From: W1P20-047 sp045118335
GTDB lineage: Bacteria; Actinomycetota; Coriobacteriia; Coriobacteriales; Eggerthellaceae
Length of the DNA stretch: 41,828 nucleotides
Direction: 5' to 3'
Assembly (NCBI GenBank): GCA_045118335.1
Contig: JBGUXY010000016.1
Coordinates: 1 to 41,828, forward strand
Part shown: piece by piece, positions 25,900-33,161 of the stretch
Layout: every line of letters starts with the position of its first letter
Numbering within the stretch: the stretch's first letter is position 1
Notes under the pieces: model-generated
Told to the model about the DNA's origin: nothing
Database searches by the model: none
Seen by the model: only the letters and a program-made list of their open reading frames with translations
Translations under genes and position numbers: made by a program

Positions 25900-26207
25900 G
25901 GCCTTTTTGGGTCTTGGCCATGACAACATCGCATTCCTGCTGCGTGGTGACAGCGTTAAGTGAGCGCGTCGTGCAGTGCTTGGGGCACGCAGCTTCCAGG
26001 AATCATGCCTGAAATCTTGCCCAGATTGCTTTCGGTGCAACACTGCGATGTACGCCGGGCCGAGCGCAGCGAAAAGCCGCACTCTTACTCCACTGGCGAT
26101 GAAATGCTATGCCTGGCTTTCAATTATCTTGGCGCCACCAGGTTTTCTTCCGCGCAACGTTCTTAAGTCCCCGCGCCTCTTATGCCGCGAAGCTGCGCAT
26201 TTGGCTG
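25900..26207. other. Intergenic region, nothing recognised
   Basis: About 300 bp between the rubrerythrin terminator and the acetyltransferase stop. No frame with a plausible start and protein-like composition, and no hairpin beyond the terminator. Confidence 0.4.
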
Positions 26208-26813
26208 TTAGAGCTCCTTTATCGTTTTCGCGGGGACGCCACCTACCACGGTGCGCGCAGGGACATCCTTGGTTACCACGGCGCCTGCGGCTACGACGGC
26301 ACCTTCGCCGATGGTCACACCCGGCAGCACGGTCACGTTCGATCCCAACCAGACGTCGGCTCCGATGTGGACGGGTGCCGGCAGCAGGTTCGCGCGTTTG
26401 GCGGGATCCATGTTGTGGTTGAGTGTGGCAATGACAGCGTTATGCCCGATGAGGGCGCGGTCACCGATGTAGATGCCTCCCTGGTCCTGGAAACGGCAAC
26501 CGGCGTTGATGAACACGTCCTTGCCCAGGTGCGTGTTCAGCCCGCAGTCGATAGTGAAGGGCGGGAACAGCCCCACGCCTTCGGGCAGCGGCTGGTTGAA
26601 CAGCAGCTCGAGTTGCGCACGCGTGTCGGAAAGGCTGTCGAACGCTGCATTCATGCGCGAGGTGATGCGCATGGCGCGCTCGGATGCGGCAGTCATCAGG
26701 CGGTGAACTTCGGAGCCGGCTTTCACTTCCTCGCCCGAGTTCATGCATTCGATGAAGTAGTCGATCTGCTCCTGGGTGAGCTCTTCGCTGTTTTCATAGT
26801 AGCGCGCAACCAT
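26208..26813 (-). CDS. Maltose/galactoside O-acetyltransferase-like (left-handed beta-helix)
   Basis: 201 residues; ribosome site GGGAGGACATTC. N-terminal Maa/LacA helical region (MNSGEEVKAGSEVHRLMTAA) followed by hexapeptide repeats (GLNTHLGKDVFINAGCRFQD, HIGADVWLGSNVTVLPGVTI, VGGVPAKTIKEL). The catalytic-loop His lies in ATLNHNMDPAKR. Members acetylate sugars with acetyl-CoA as trimers in the cytoplasm, often as detoxification or surface-sugar modification. The sugar acceptor cannot be stated. A stand-alone gene. Confidence 0.9.
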   Translation of the reverse strand: MVARYYENSEELTQEQIDYFIECMNSGEEVKAGSEVHRLMTAASERAMRITSRMNAAFDSLSDTRAQLELLFNQPLPEGVGLFPPFTIDCGLNTHLGKDVFINAGCRFQDQGGIYIGDRALIGHNAVIATLNHNMDPAKRANLLPAPVHIGADVWLGSNVTVLPGVTIGEGAVVAAGAVVTKDVPARTVVGGVPAKTIKEL

Positions 26814-27289
26814 GAATGTCCTCCCATGTTATGCCTGATTGCAGGTTTATTGCTAGCTTGCTCGGTTTGCCGTTTGCTGTGTTCTGACCATATTATGCTA
26901 CAGTTGAAATCCATGTTCGTATACTTATATCGTAATCAGAATTATGCGGCAAAAGCATGACTTATGGTTGTGCGCTGAGTCGTAAGTGGCGAGACGGCGA
27001 ATATGTTCGCACCAGGCCAATCCGCAATGACCCGCGTGCAAGACCTCCATTCCGACGAGTTCCAACGCGAAAAGTAGCTACTCATCTGGCGGCCCGCCCA
27101 GCAAGGGGGATTGCGCTCAGGGCGCCAGCTGCAGCGAGCTCTCGCACGGGGAGGGGTATTCGGCGGCTCGCCCAGCAGGGAGGAGTGCGCTCAGGGCGCC
27201 AGCTACAGCGAGCGGGGGCAGCCACTGGCTGCCCCCGATCAGCGTATGAAAGAGTTAGCTTTCAGGTGTCACGCTAGTTGTGTGTCACG
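26814..27289. other. Intergenic region with repeats, no gene
   Basis: Holds the 52-bp direct repeats (27088-27139, 27162-27213), a 10-bp hairpin GGGGGCAGCC/GGCTGCCCCC (27214-27236) without a T tract, and the 16-bp tandem duplication at the dehydrogenase stop. The left part is AT-rich and may include the acetyltransferase promoter. Confidence 0.55.
27088..27213. repeat. Two ~52-bp direct repeats
   Basis: 27088-27139 and 27162-27213 share GCGCTCAGGGCGCCAGCT and the flanking GGCGGC(C/T)CGCCCAGCA, with a few substitutions and a one-base indel. Confidence 0.85.
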
Positions 27290-27297
27290 CTAGTTGT
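27266..27297. repeat. Perfect 16-bp tandem duplication containing the dehydrogenase stop codon
   Basis: GTGTCACGCTAGTTGT is repeated head to tail at 27266-27281 and 27282-27297. CTA at 27290-27292 is the stop codon on the minus strand, so the last codons and stop of the gene are present twice. Confidence 0.95.
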
Positions 27298-28225
27298 ACT
27301 TGTAGAAGCCCTCGCCAGCGTTGATGCCGGTCTTGCCAGCGTCGATTTTTTCCTTCAGCTTTGCGGCGATTTTGCCGTGTGTGGTGGTTGGGTCTGCCGC
27401 CTGCGGGTTCATGGTCACGATATTGTAGGCGGTGACCAGGCCCACAACATCCAGGATGCGGAAGGGACCGTTCGGGGCTCCCGTGGCCAGCGTCCAGGTC
27501 TTGTCGATGGTCTCGGGGTCGGCGACGTCATTGGCGTAGAGCGCTTCGGCGGCGGAAAGGAACGGCACGAGCATGCTGTTCAAGATATAGCCGGGCTGCT
27601 CTTTGTTCAGGCACAGCGGCACCATGCGGATGTCCTCGGCAAACTTGACCACGGCATCGTAGTAATCCTGCTGCGTGCCTTCATGACCCATCACCTCCGC
27701 CGTGTTACCCACCCAGATGTTGTTCGCGAAATGCAAGGCCAGGTACTTTTCGGGACGGCCGGTGTATTCTGCAAACTGGCTGGGCAGAAGCGTCGAGGAG
27801 TTCGTGACCACGATGGTCTTTTCGGGAAGGTGCTTGGCGAGCTCGGTGTAGAAGCTGATCTTCTGCTGCGGGTCTTCAGCCACCGCCTCGATCACCAGAT
27901 CGGCGTCCGCAAACGCCTCTTCCCAATCGGTGGTGAGGATGATGCCCGCGCGTGCCGGGGCAACCTTGGCGGCCAGCGCGTCGAGCTCTTCGGCGGTAGC
28001 GCCTTCGTCGGAAAGGCCACGGGCACGATTGGCCGGATTGGCTTTGGTTGCTTCGAGGGTAGCTGCATATATACCGGCGAAGCGGTCGAGCTTCGGTGCG
28101 CTGCGCTCGATGGATCCTTCGCTGCGCAGCCAGATCTTCACGTTGAAGCCGCAGTAAGCGCTCTGCAAGGCAATCTGACTTCCCAGCACGCCGCCGCCGG
28201 CTACCGTAACGTTCCTGATTTCCAT
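27290..28225 (-). CDS. 3-hydroxyacyl-CoA dehydrogenase
   Basis: 311 residues from ATG 28225 (AGGAAGG nine bases upstream); a longer frame to 28342 exists but has no better site and an unlikely composition. The N-terminal Rossmann fold has TVAGGGVLGSQIA, and VIEAVAEDPQQK and VTNSSTLLPSQFAEYTGRPE follow, with the catalytic His in LALHFANNIWVGN. The C-terminal helical domain (PGYILNSMLVPFLSAAEALY, GPFRILDVVGL) completes the short FadB/HBDH type. It oxidises 3-hydroxyacyl-CoA with NAD(P) in beta-oxidation or reverses this in butyrate-type fermentation. No thiolase or crotonase is next to it. Confidence 0.93.
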   Translation of the reverse strand: MEIRNVTVAGGGVLGSQIALQSAYCGFNVKIWLRSEGSIERSAPKLDRFAGIYAATLEATKANPANRARGLSDEGATAEELDALAAKVAPARAGIILTTDWEEAFADADLVIEAVAEDPQQKISFYTELAKHLPEKTIVVTNSSTLLPSQFAEYTGRPEKYLALHFANNIWVGNTAEVMGHEGTQQDYYDAVVKFAEDIRMVPLCLNKEQPGYILNSMLVPFLSAAEALYANDVADPETIDKTWTLATGAPNGPFRILDVVGLVTAYNIVTMNPQAADPTTTHGKIAAKLKEKIDAGKTGINAGEGFYKYN

Positions 28226-28638
28226 TGATGGACACCTTCCTCTTCTTGCCCTTCGATTTGGCGCATCGGTAAAACCTGGTGTACTTACCACGGGAATGGA
28301 GCAGTTCCCTCCATCGGGCAGCATGGATGCAACTCCTTCCATGATAGTGACGAAAACGTATCATAAATATGCATAAAAGTAATGATTAGCATACTAAACG
28401 GCAATATTTGGCGGGTCGGAGTTCGGTAGGTTGCCATTGTGTAAAAGCAGTTGCATGCGAAAGGAACCATGCTGCTTTTCGCATGCGTTCAAAGTAGGCT
28501 ATTGGAGCTGGGAACCGAAGGAGCCTGCTTCTGGAGCTGGGAACCGAAGGAGCCTGCTTCTTCCGAGAAAGCGGGCCGGGAAAACATTAACACCTTTCGC
28601 ATGCGCGCAAAGCAAGTGGCCGAAGCCTAGGAGGGCAC
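28226..28638. other. Upstream region of the dehydrogenase and repeat region
   Basis: Contains ATGGAG/CTCCAT and GGGAA/TTCCC short inverted pairs around 28300-28318, an AT-rich stretch with TATCATAAAT (28359-28368), and the perfect 29-bp tandem repeat at 28503-28560. No gene seen. Confidence 0.5.
28503..28560. repeat. Perfect 29-bp tandem duplication
   Basis: 28503-28531 is repeated exactly at 28532-28560. The unit begins TGGAGCTGGGAACC and ends GCCTGCTTC. Confidence 0.95.
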
Positions 28639-28863
28639 GGCTTCAGCGCCAAGGGCATCGCCCAAGTTGCGTTGCAACAGGGTGTGCCGGTGATGAATGG
28701 CGTGTCGACCTGCAATGCCGTCGAGCAGGCTATCGAGCACACTGGCACGAAAGCCGGCAGAAAAGGCTTTGAATGCGGCACGGGTGCCATCAAGAAGGTG
28801 AACCTCATCCGCAACATACCCCTAGCTAAGCTTGTGGAAGTCGGGAAAGGGCACAGGGTTTGA
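28639..28863 (+). pseudogene. ribH: Lumazine synthase (ribH) C-terminal fragment
   Basis: In one open frame to the stop at 28861, residues GFSAKGIAQVALQQGVPVMN, then GVSTCNAVEQAIEHTGTKAG and RKGFECGTGAIKKVNLIR match the second half of 6,7-dimethyl-8-ribityllumazine synthase, including the T-K-A-G-x-K-G phosphate-binding turn. The first half, with the substrate loop and catalytic His, is absent, and no start with a ribosome site precedes the fragment. About 14 odd residues follow the family's usual end. It is therefore a gene tail, not a functional enzyme; no other rib gene is nearby. Confidence 0.8.
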
Positions 28864-29062
28864 TTTTGCCGACTTGCCTTGGGTGCAGCCAGAGTGCGTT
28901 TTGAGAGAGGCAGCGTGCGGATAAAGAGCTGCTTTGACCCTCTCGCCTTGCGTTGTGCTTATGACTAGCGGGCTATTGTAAAACGGCTGTAGTAATATGG
29001 AGCGGTGCGCATGGTAGATCCAGCGCCCATTTTCAACATGAAACGACACTACGGGAGACGCT

Positions 29063-30511
29063 ATGCTGCGAGCTTTGTATCCAAGCGAATATGTCGAAAG
29101 TGCGTTTGACATCGATTACCAGAGGCTCTACGACCTGGGGTATCGCGGGATCGTTTTCGATATCGACAACACGCTCGTGCCGCACGGCAACGATTCGACG
29201 CCAGAGGTCGACGAGCTTTTCCGTCGCATTCAGGCGATAGGTTTAGCGACCATCATCGTTTCGAACAATGACGCCGCCCGTGTCGAGCGGTTTCTGGAAA
29301 ACATCGACTGCCCTTATGTGTGCGATGCGGCCAAACCCAGCCCCGAAGGCTATCTGAAGGCGGTGGAGATGCTCGGTTTGCCAAAGAGCCAGGTCGTGTG
29401 CGTGGGCGACCAGCTGTTCACCGACGTGTTCGGGGCGAACGTCTGCGGGCTGGATACCATCTTGGTGAAGTACATCGGCTACTACGACGAAGGTCCGAAG
29501 GGGAAGCGCCGCGACTTGGAAAGCAAGGTCTTGCATCGCTTCGAGCAGTCGAGCGGTGGCGGCGGGTTGGCCCCGCGCGATCCGGTTGCCGTGGATGACG
29601 GCAAGGTGCCGCTGCTAGCCGGAGTGGTGAGCGTTGCCGCGCACGCAGCCGAAGCCGCGGTAGAAAGCCGCTTGGCCCAGTTCGCGCGTCACGAGATCAA
29701 CTTCTGCGACATCAGCCCGGCCACCTATGCCATATCAGAGCGCAAGGAAATCGTGAAGCGCGACGTGCAAGACGCGACGGGTGGCGAACGCTTTCCCGAC
29801 ACTGTGAATCCCTATCCGCTGCCCAATCTGGTGAGCAGCCACAATTCCGTAATCGTGAAGACGGGCCCGGGTATCGACCCTGTGCTGCAGGAAAACAAGG
29901 CCGTGAACATCGAGCTTGCCTCGAGCACGATAAACGGCCTGGTCATCCGCCCAGGCGAGACGTTTTCGTTCTGGAGGCGCGTGGGCAACACCACTAAGCG
30001 CAAGGGCTACAAAGACGGTCGCATCATCGTGGGCGGCGGGCTGGCACCTGGTATGGGCGGCGGGCTCTGCAACCTGGGCAATACCATTCATCTGCTCGCG
30101 CTGCACAGCCCCATGGACGTGACGGAGCTGCATACGCACTCCGATGCGCTGGCGCCTGACCATGGGCCGCACAAGCCCTTTGCGACGGGCACTTCGGTGA
30201 GCTACAACAACATCGACTTCCGCTTCAAGAACAATACCGACCAAGACGTGCAAATCCGCCTGTGGTGCGAAGACGGCAAGCTTTACGGCGAGCTGCGCAG
30301 CGAGCGCGAGTTCCCCTGGACCTACGAGCTGGTGGAAGAGGAGCATCGCTTCCAAAAGGAAGGCGAAAAGTACTTCCGCGTGTCGAAGATCTACCGACTG
30401 GTGAAAGACCGCGCCACCGGTGATGTGCTGCGCAAGGAGCTTATCTTGGACAACCATTCCGAGGTCATGTACGACTACAGCTTGATTCCCGCCGATCAGA
30501 TTGCAGAATGA
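29063..30511 (+). CDS. Fusion of YqeG-type HAD IIIA phosphatase and VanW domain
   Basis: 482 residues; ribosome site GGGAGACGCT. Residues ~1-170 are a YqeG-type HAD: FDIDNTLVPHG (Asp33, Asp35), VSNNDAARVERF, AKPSPEGYLKA with the motif III Lys, and GDQLFTDVFGAN motif IV. After a linker (~170-235) comes a VanW domain: NLVSSHNSVIVKTGPGI, GLVIRPGETFSFWRRVGNTT (~292), GGGLAPGMGGGLCNLGNTIH, then a beta tail. VanW occurs in some vanB glycopeptide-resistance clusters and its function is unknown; YqeG relatives are phosphatases of unclear substrate. No signal peptide or membrane segment is visible, although VanW proteins are often exported. Confidence 0.88.
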   Translation: MLRALYPSEYVESAFDIDYQRLYDLGYRGIVFDIDNTLVPHGNDSTPEVDELFRRIQAIGLATIIVSNNDAARVERFLENIDCPYVCDAAKPSPEGYLKAVEMLGLPKSQVVCVGDQLFTDVFGANVCGLDTILVKYIGYYDEGPKGKRRDLESKVLHRFEQSSGGGGLAPRDPVAVDDGKVPLLAGVVSVAAHAAEAAVESRLAQFARHEINFCDISPATYAISERKEIVKRDVQDATGGERFPDTVNPYPLPNLVSSHNSVIVKTGPGIDPVLQENKAVNIELASSTINGLVIRPGETFSFWRRVGNTTKRKGYKDGRIIVGGGLAPGMGGGLCNLGNTIHLLALHSPMDVTELHTHSDALAPDHGPHKPFATGTSVSYNNIDFRFKNNTDQDVQIRLWCEDGKLYGELRSEREFPWTYELVEEEHRFQKEGEKYFRVSKIYRLVKDRATGDVLRKELILDNHSEVMYDYSLIPADQIAE

Positions 30512-31235
30512 GGCTGGACGACACCGGCATTTGAATTAGCGCTCATACACACATGCACAAAGAGTAGATGAAGTACGCAAACATGCGCGCAGGGCAGGAG
30601 GTGTGCACGTCGCATCTGCCTTCATATGCGTTTGCGCACCGTTTCTGCCCTTTGCGCCTTTTTCTGCCATCGGATTGCGGGATAGGGTAGGTCTGAAGAC
30701 CAAAAAATGGCGTGCAGACTGCATTTCTCGTATCGCATGCGGTAATTTTGTCAAAAATTTCAATTTATGATAAGCGTAATGTTGAGTATTCATCATAAAA
30801 GTTACGATAGATGTCAAATGGACGCTCTAATCATTGGATCTGAGTTGAAAATACCTTATTTTGAGCTCCAAGAGTTCAATAGAACTATCATAAATTGAAT
30901 TTTATGCCACAAGTTTTGCAAAAGTTCATACAACGGTATAAAAATGTAACGTATTAACTTAAAAATGCAATACCAGCTTGCTTGTTGGCTCGATCGCGCT
31001 TGAGCGGCTTTCGCCGTTGGCTGAGCTGCGCCGAACGGTCAGCGCTATTGGTTCGATCGCGGTTGAGCGGGCAGCGCCGTTGGCTGAGCTGCGCCGAACG
31101 GTCAGCGTTGCGGACTCGATTTGCGCTTGAACAGCTTGCGCTATTGGTTCGATCGCGGTTGAGCGGGCAGCGCTCTTGGCTGAGCTGTGCCGAATGGGTA
31201 GCGCTGCCGGCTCGATTGCGCTTGAACAGCTTGTG
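30512..31235. other. Long intergenic region with AT-rich motif and tandem array
   Basis: About 720 bp with no gene. 30740-30960 is AT-rich and contains the inverted pair TTCAATTTATGATA/TATCATAAATTGAA. From ~30980 a GC-rich ~95-bp unit is tandemly repeated up to the stop of the TIM-barrel gene. Confidence 0.65.
30759..30899. promoter_or_regulatory. Inverted 14-bp pair in AT-rich DNA
   Basis: TTCAATTTATGATA (30759-30772) is the exact reverse complement of TATCATAAATTGAA (30886-30899), 113 bp apart. Similar arms at similar spacing lie at 8992-9121. The left arm sits in a ~35-bp block (TCAAAAATTTCAATTTATGA and more) almost identical to 8984-9012. Confidence 0.55.
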
Positions 31236-31242
31236 CTATTGG
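30980..31242. repeat. ~95-bp tandem repeat array running into a gene's stop codon
   Basis: Two units of 95-96 bp (31148-31242 and 31052-31147) and a shorter third (about 30985-31051) share GAGCGGGCAGCGC, GGCTGAGCTG(C/T)GCCGAA and end in CTATTGG. The CTA of the last copy (31236-31238) is the stop codon of the minus-strand TIM-barrel gene. Confidence 0.85.
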
Positions 31243-31901
31243 CGCATGTAATCGCACACCTTGTCGATCTGCTCGGCGACGGTGCCGTCGAAGCGGTTCT
31301 CGAAGAAGGCCCCGCCGATGGTAAAGCTCCAGGGGTTGGCGTCTTTCAGCTCGTCGAGTCGCTCATAGCTGTTCACGCTGCCGGCGATGCAAACGGGTGC
31401 ATTCACGCGCCGCACGAACTCGCGGTTCAGCTCCACGGCGTCGCCAGTGTAACGGTATCCCAGCAGGTCAATGCCCCAAGCGCCAGCTGCCAGGTAGCGC
31501 TCGGCTTCGGCGACCATCTCGTCAAGCGTGCCCTCCAGGATCGAAGGGCGCTGCGTTACCTTGCCCACGAAGGGCAGGTACTTCAGGTCGTGTTGCTTGC
31601 AGAGTTCGTTCACGGAATCGAAGAACAGCGTGCCTAGCAGCATGTCTACGCCGCATTCCACGGCCATCTGCGCACCGGCCAAGCACTCCTCTTCGGTGTA
31701 GGCCACGACTTCGAGCCCCGTCACCTTACCGCATTCGCGCATGTAGTCGAAGAGCTCTTTCATCTGGGGCAGGGGCAACGGTTCTTCTTTGAAGCCCCAG
31801 TACTTTGCCTTGCTGTTCTTGCATTGTTCGAATACCTCGGGGGCATTTTCAATCGTGAGGTCGTTGTGTGTCAGCATGACGACGAGTTCTGGATGGGGCA
31901 T
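31236..31901 (-). CDS. TIM-barrel (phosphate-binding-barrel) protein, unknown reaction
   Basis: 221 residues from ATG 31901 (GGAAGG seven bases before); frame extension upstream reads as non-protein. The repeating beta-alpha pattern with LVVMLTHNDLTIENA, AKYWGFKEEPLPL, VECGVDMLLGTLFFDS, GAWGIDLLGYRY and a C-terminal APVCIAGSVNSYE plus SFTIGGAFFENRF fits a small TIM barrel. The last two glycine segments sit where HisA/TrpF-type barrels bind a phosphate. No catalytic set I can name. Possibly a sugar-phosphate aldolase or isomerase relative. A stand-alone gene. Confidence 0.72.
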   Translation of the reverse strand: MPHPELVVMLTHNDLTIENAPEVFEQCKNSKAKYWGFKEEPLPLPQMKELFDYMRECGKVTGLEVVAYTEEECLAGAQMAVECGVDMLLGTLFFDSVNELCKQHDLKYLPFVGKVTQRPSILEGTLDEMVAEAERYLAAGAWGIDLLGYRYTGDAVELNREFVRRVNAPVCIAGSVNSYERLDELKDANPWSFTIGGAFFENRFDGTVAEQIDKVCDYMRQ

Positions 31902-32361
31902 GGGAATACCTTCCGTTAACGGTTCTTGCATGAGTATTGTAACGCTTACGGATAGCCCTGGGCGTAAGTTCCACATTGCGACGTGCGGAGGCGGGTCGCG
32001 ACCTGCCACTACATGCCTGGCGGGTGGCTCGGCAGTTGGGGAGCACCTGCATGGGGAAAGGCCGTGGCGCATATGCGGGACGAGCCCGATGCGCATGGGG
32101 GAGCGGGTCGCGACCTGCGTCGGCATGTCATTCATCGATACGCTCTAAACGCGCTCGGCGATGTGTTCAGATATAGCCTAGCGAAAACACGGCGGTTGGG
32201 GAAACCTGCATAGATAGGAGCATTGCCGATGCGGCACAAGGGCTTGTCGGTACCAGTTTTGGTGATACGTGGAGGCTGTCGGTTGACCAGGTACAACGAC
32301 TCATAAGGGCTTGACGGTGCCAGTTTCGGTGACGTGTGGAGACTGCGGTTGCAATTCGTTC
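31902..32361. other. Intergenic repeats before the TetR gene
   Basis: GCGGGTCGCGACCTGC occurs at 31991-32006 and 32103-32118. A ~47-bp imperfect direct repeat (AAGGGCTTG(T/A)CGGT and following) is at 32238-32285 and 32305-32351, with ACCAGGTACAACGACTCAT between the copies, related to the element at 5301. No gene seen. Confidence 0.65.
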
Positions 32362-32390
32362 TTGACGTGGTGAGTGGCTTGAACTACGAT
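32362..32390 (+). promoter_or_regulatory. Sigma-70-type promoter of the TetR gene
   Basis: TTGACG (32362-32367), 17-bp spacer, TACGAT (32385-32390). The -10 box overlaps the first operator copy, so operator binding would exclude polymerase. Confidence 0.75.
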
Positions 32391-32417
32391 AACGCTGTTA
32401 TCAATAACGCTGTTATC
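32388..32417 (+). promoter_or_regulatory. Tandem palindromic operator of the TetR regulator
   Basis: GATAACGCTGTTATC (32388-32402) and AATAACGCTGTTATC (32403-32417) abut head to tail. Each is a dyad with arms ATAAC/GTTAT around GCT. Position between -10 and the start codon strongly suggests autoregulation by the adjacent TetR protein. Confidence 0.75.
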
Positions 32418-32436
32418 GAATAGTGCAAGCAAGAGT

Positions 32437-33057
32437 GTGGGCATCGTGACGAATCCGGATACGAGCATAGACGGGCGGATTCTCGAGTGCGCGCGGGCAG
32501 AGTTTCTGTCCAAGCCGTTCGAGAAGGTATCGCTGCGCGAAGTCTGCGCGAAGGCCGGTGTGACCACGGGCGCTTTCTACAACCGCTACAAGAACAAAGA
32601 GGAGCTCTTCGACGCGGTGATCGCACCCACGCTCGAGCTTGTCGCCCAGTACAGCGCGCAAACCGAAACGGCCAGCTACGAGCATCTGAGCAAGCAGGAC
32701 CTGAAGCGAATCTGGGAGCTTACGCCCGAAACGCAGCAACGCATCATCGACATGATCTACGACAACTACGATGACTTCCGTTTGCTGCTCTGCCATGCGG
32801 AAGGAACGCGCCACGCCAGCTTCATCCACGAATTCGTCAACGACGTGACGGCCCGGTCGCACCGCTTCATCTGCCAGGCGTACGAGCGCGGCTTGACCGA
32901 TGCCGTCATCGACGAAGAAGAGCTGCACATGCTGCTCACGGCTTACTGGTCGACCATGTTCGAGCCCGTCATCCATGGTCTTTCCCGAAAGCGGGCCCTG
33001 CAGCACAGCAACGTCGTGGCGAAGCTGTTCGATTGGACGGCGGTTTTGGGCTTTTAG
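32437..33057 (+). CDS. TetR/AcrR family transcriptional regulator
   Basis: 206 residues from GTG 32437 (GTG 32446 is an alternative; neither has a strong ribosome site). The N-terminal helix-turn-helix reads ARAEFLSKPFEKVSLREVC then AKAGVTTGAFYNRYKNKEEL, classic TetR. The C-terminal helical domain (~60-206) would bind the inducer. It precedes the ABC-ECF cluster and is separated from it by a short terminator-like hairpin, so it probably controls itself and perhaps the cluster (inference). The inducer may be the cluster's substrate. Confidence 0.93.
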   Translation: MGIVTNPDTSIDGRILECARAEFLSKPFEKVSLREVCAKAGVTTGAFYNRYKNKEELFDAVIAPTLELVAQYSAQTETASYEHLSKQDLKRIWELTPETQQRIIDMIYDNYDDFRLLLCHAEGTRHASFIHEFVNDVTARSHRFICQAYERGLTDAVIDEEELHMLLTAYWSTMFEPVIHGLSRKRALQHSNVVAKLFDWTAVLGF

Positions 33058-33084
33058 CGGCAATTGACATAATCGTGGTTTTCG

Positions 33085-33105
33085 GCCTCTGACGAGGCTT
33101 TATTT
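33085..33105 (+). terminator. Short terminator-like hairpin after the TetR gene
   Basis: GCCTC (33085-33089) pairs with GAGGC (33094-33098), loop TGAC, followed by TTTATTT. The stem is only 5 bp, so it is weak and may act as an attenuator. Confidence 0.5.
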
Positions 33106-33115
33106 AAGGCCAGTG

Positions 33116-33133
33116 GGTTAGGAAATCCTAACC
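33116..33133. promoter_or_regulatory. Dyad resembling an iron-regulator (DtxR/IdeR-type) box
   Basis: GGTTAGGAAATCCTAACC has perfect 8-bp arms around AA. DtxR/IdeR sites read TTAGGTTAGSCTAACCTAA, which shares the GGTTAG...CTAACC halves. It lies 29 bp before the first ABC gene, where it could act as an operator. The reading as an iron box is inference. Confidence 0.5.
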
Positions 33134-33161
33134 AGTAGCGAACAGGAGTGAAGCGAAGAAG

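Noticed and set aside
27003..27077. A 24-codon frame MFAPGQSAMTRVQDLHSDEF QREK
   Set aside because: Protein-like tail but no ribosome site and too short to support as a gene.
27214..27236. GGGGGCAGCC/GGCTGCCCCC hairpin downstream of the dehydrogenase as a terminator
   Set aside because: No T tract follows on either strand, so I did not call it a terminator.
30982..31251. An 89-codon plus-strand frame reading SRLSGQRRWLSCAERSAL repeats
   Set aside because: It is only the translation of the ~95-bp tandem DNA array and has no start signal; the repeat explains the open frame.
33064..33069. TTGACA as the -35 box of the ABC operon
   Set aside because: No acceptable -10 hexamer lies 16-18 bp downstream; the region instead shows a short hairpin with T run.
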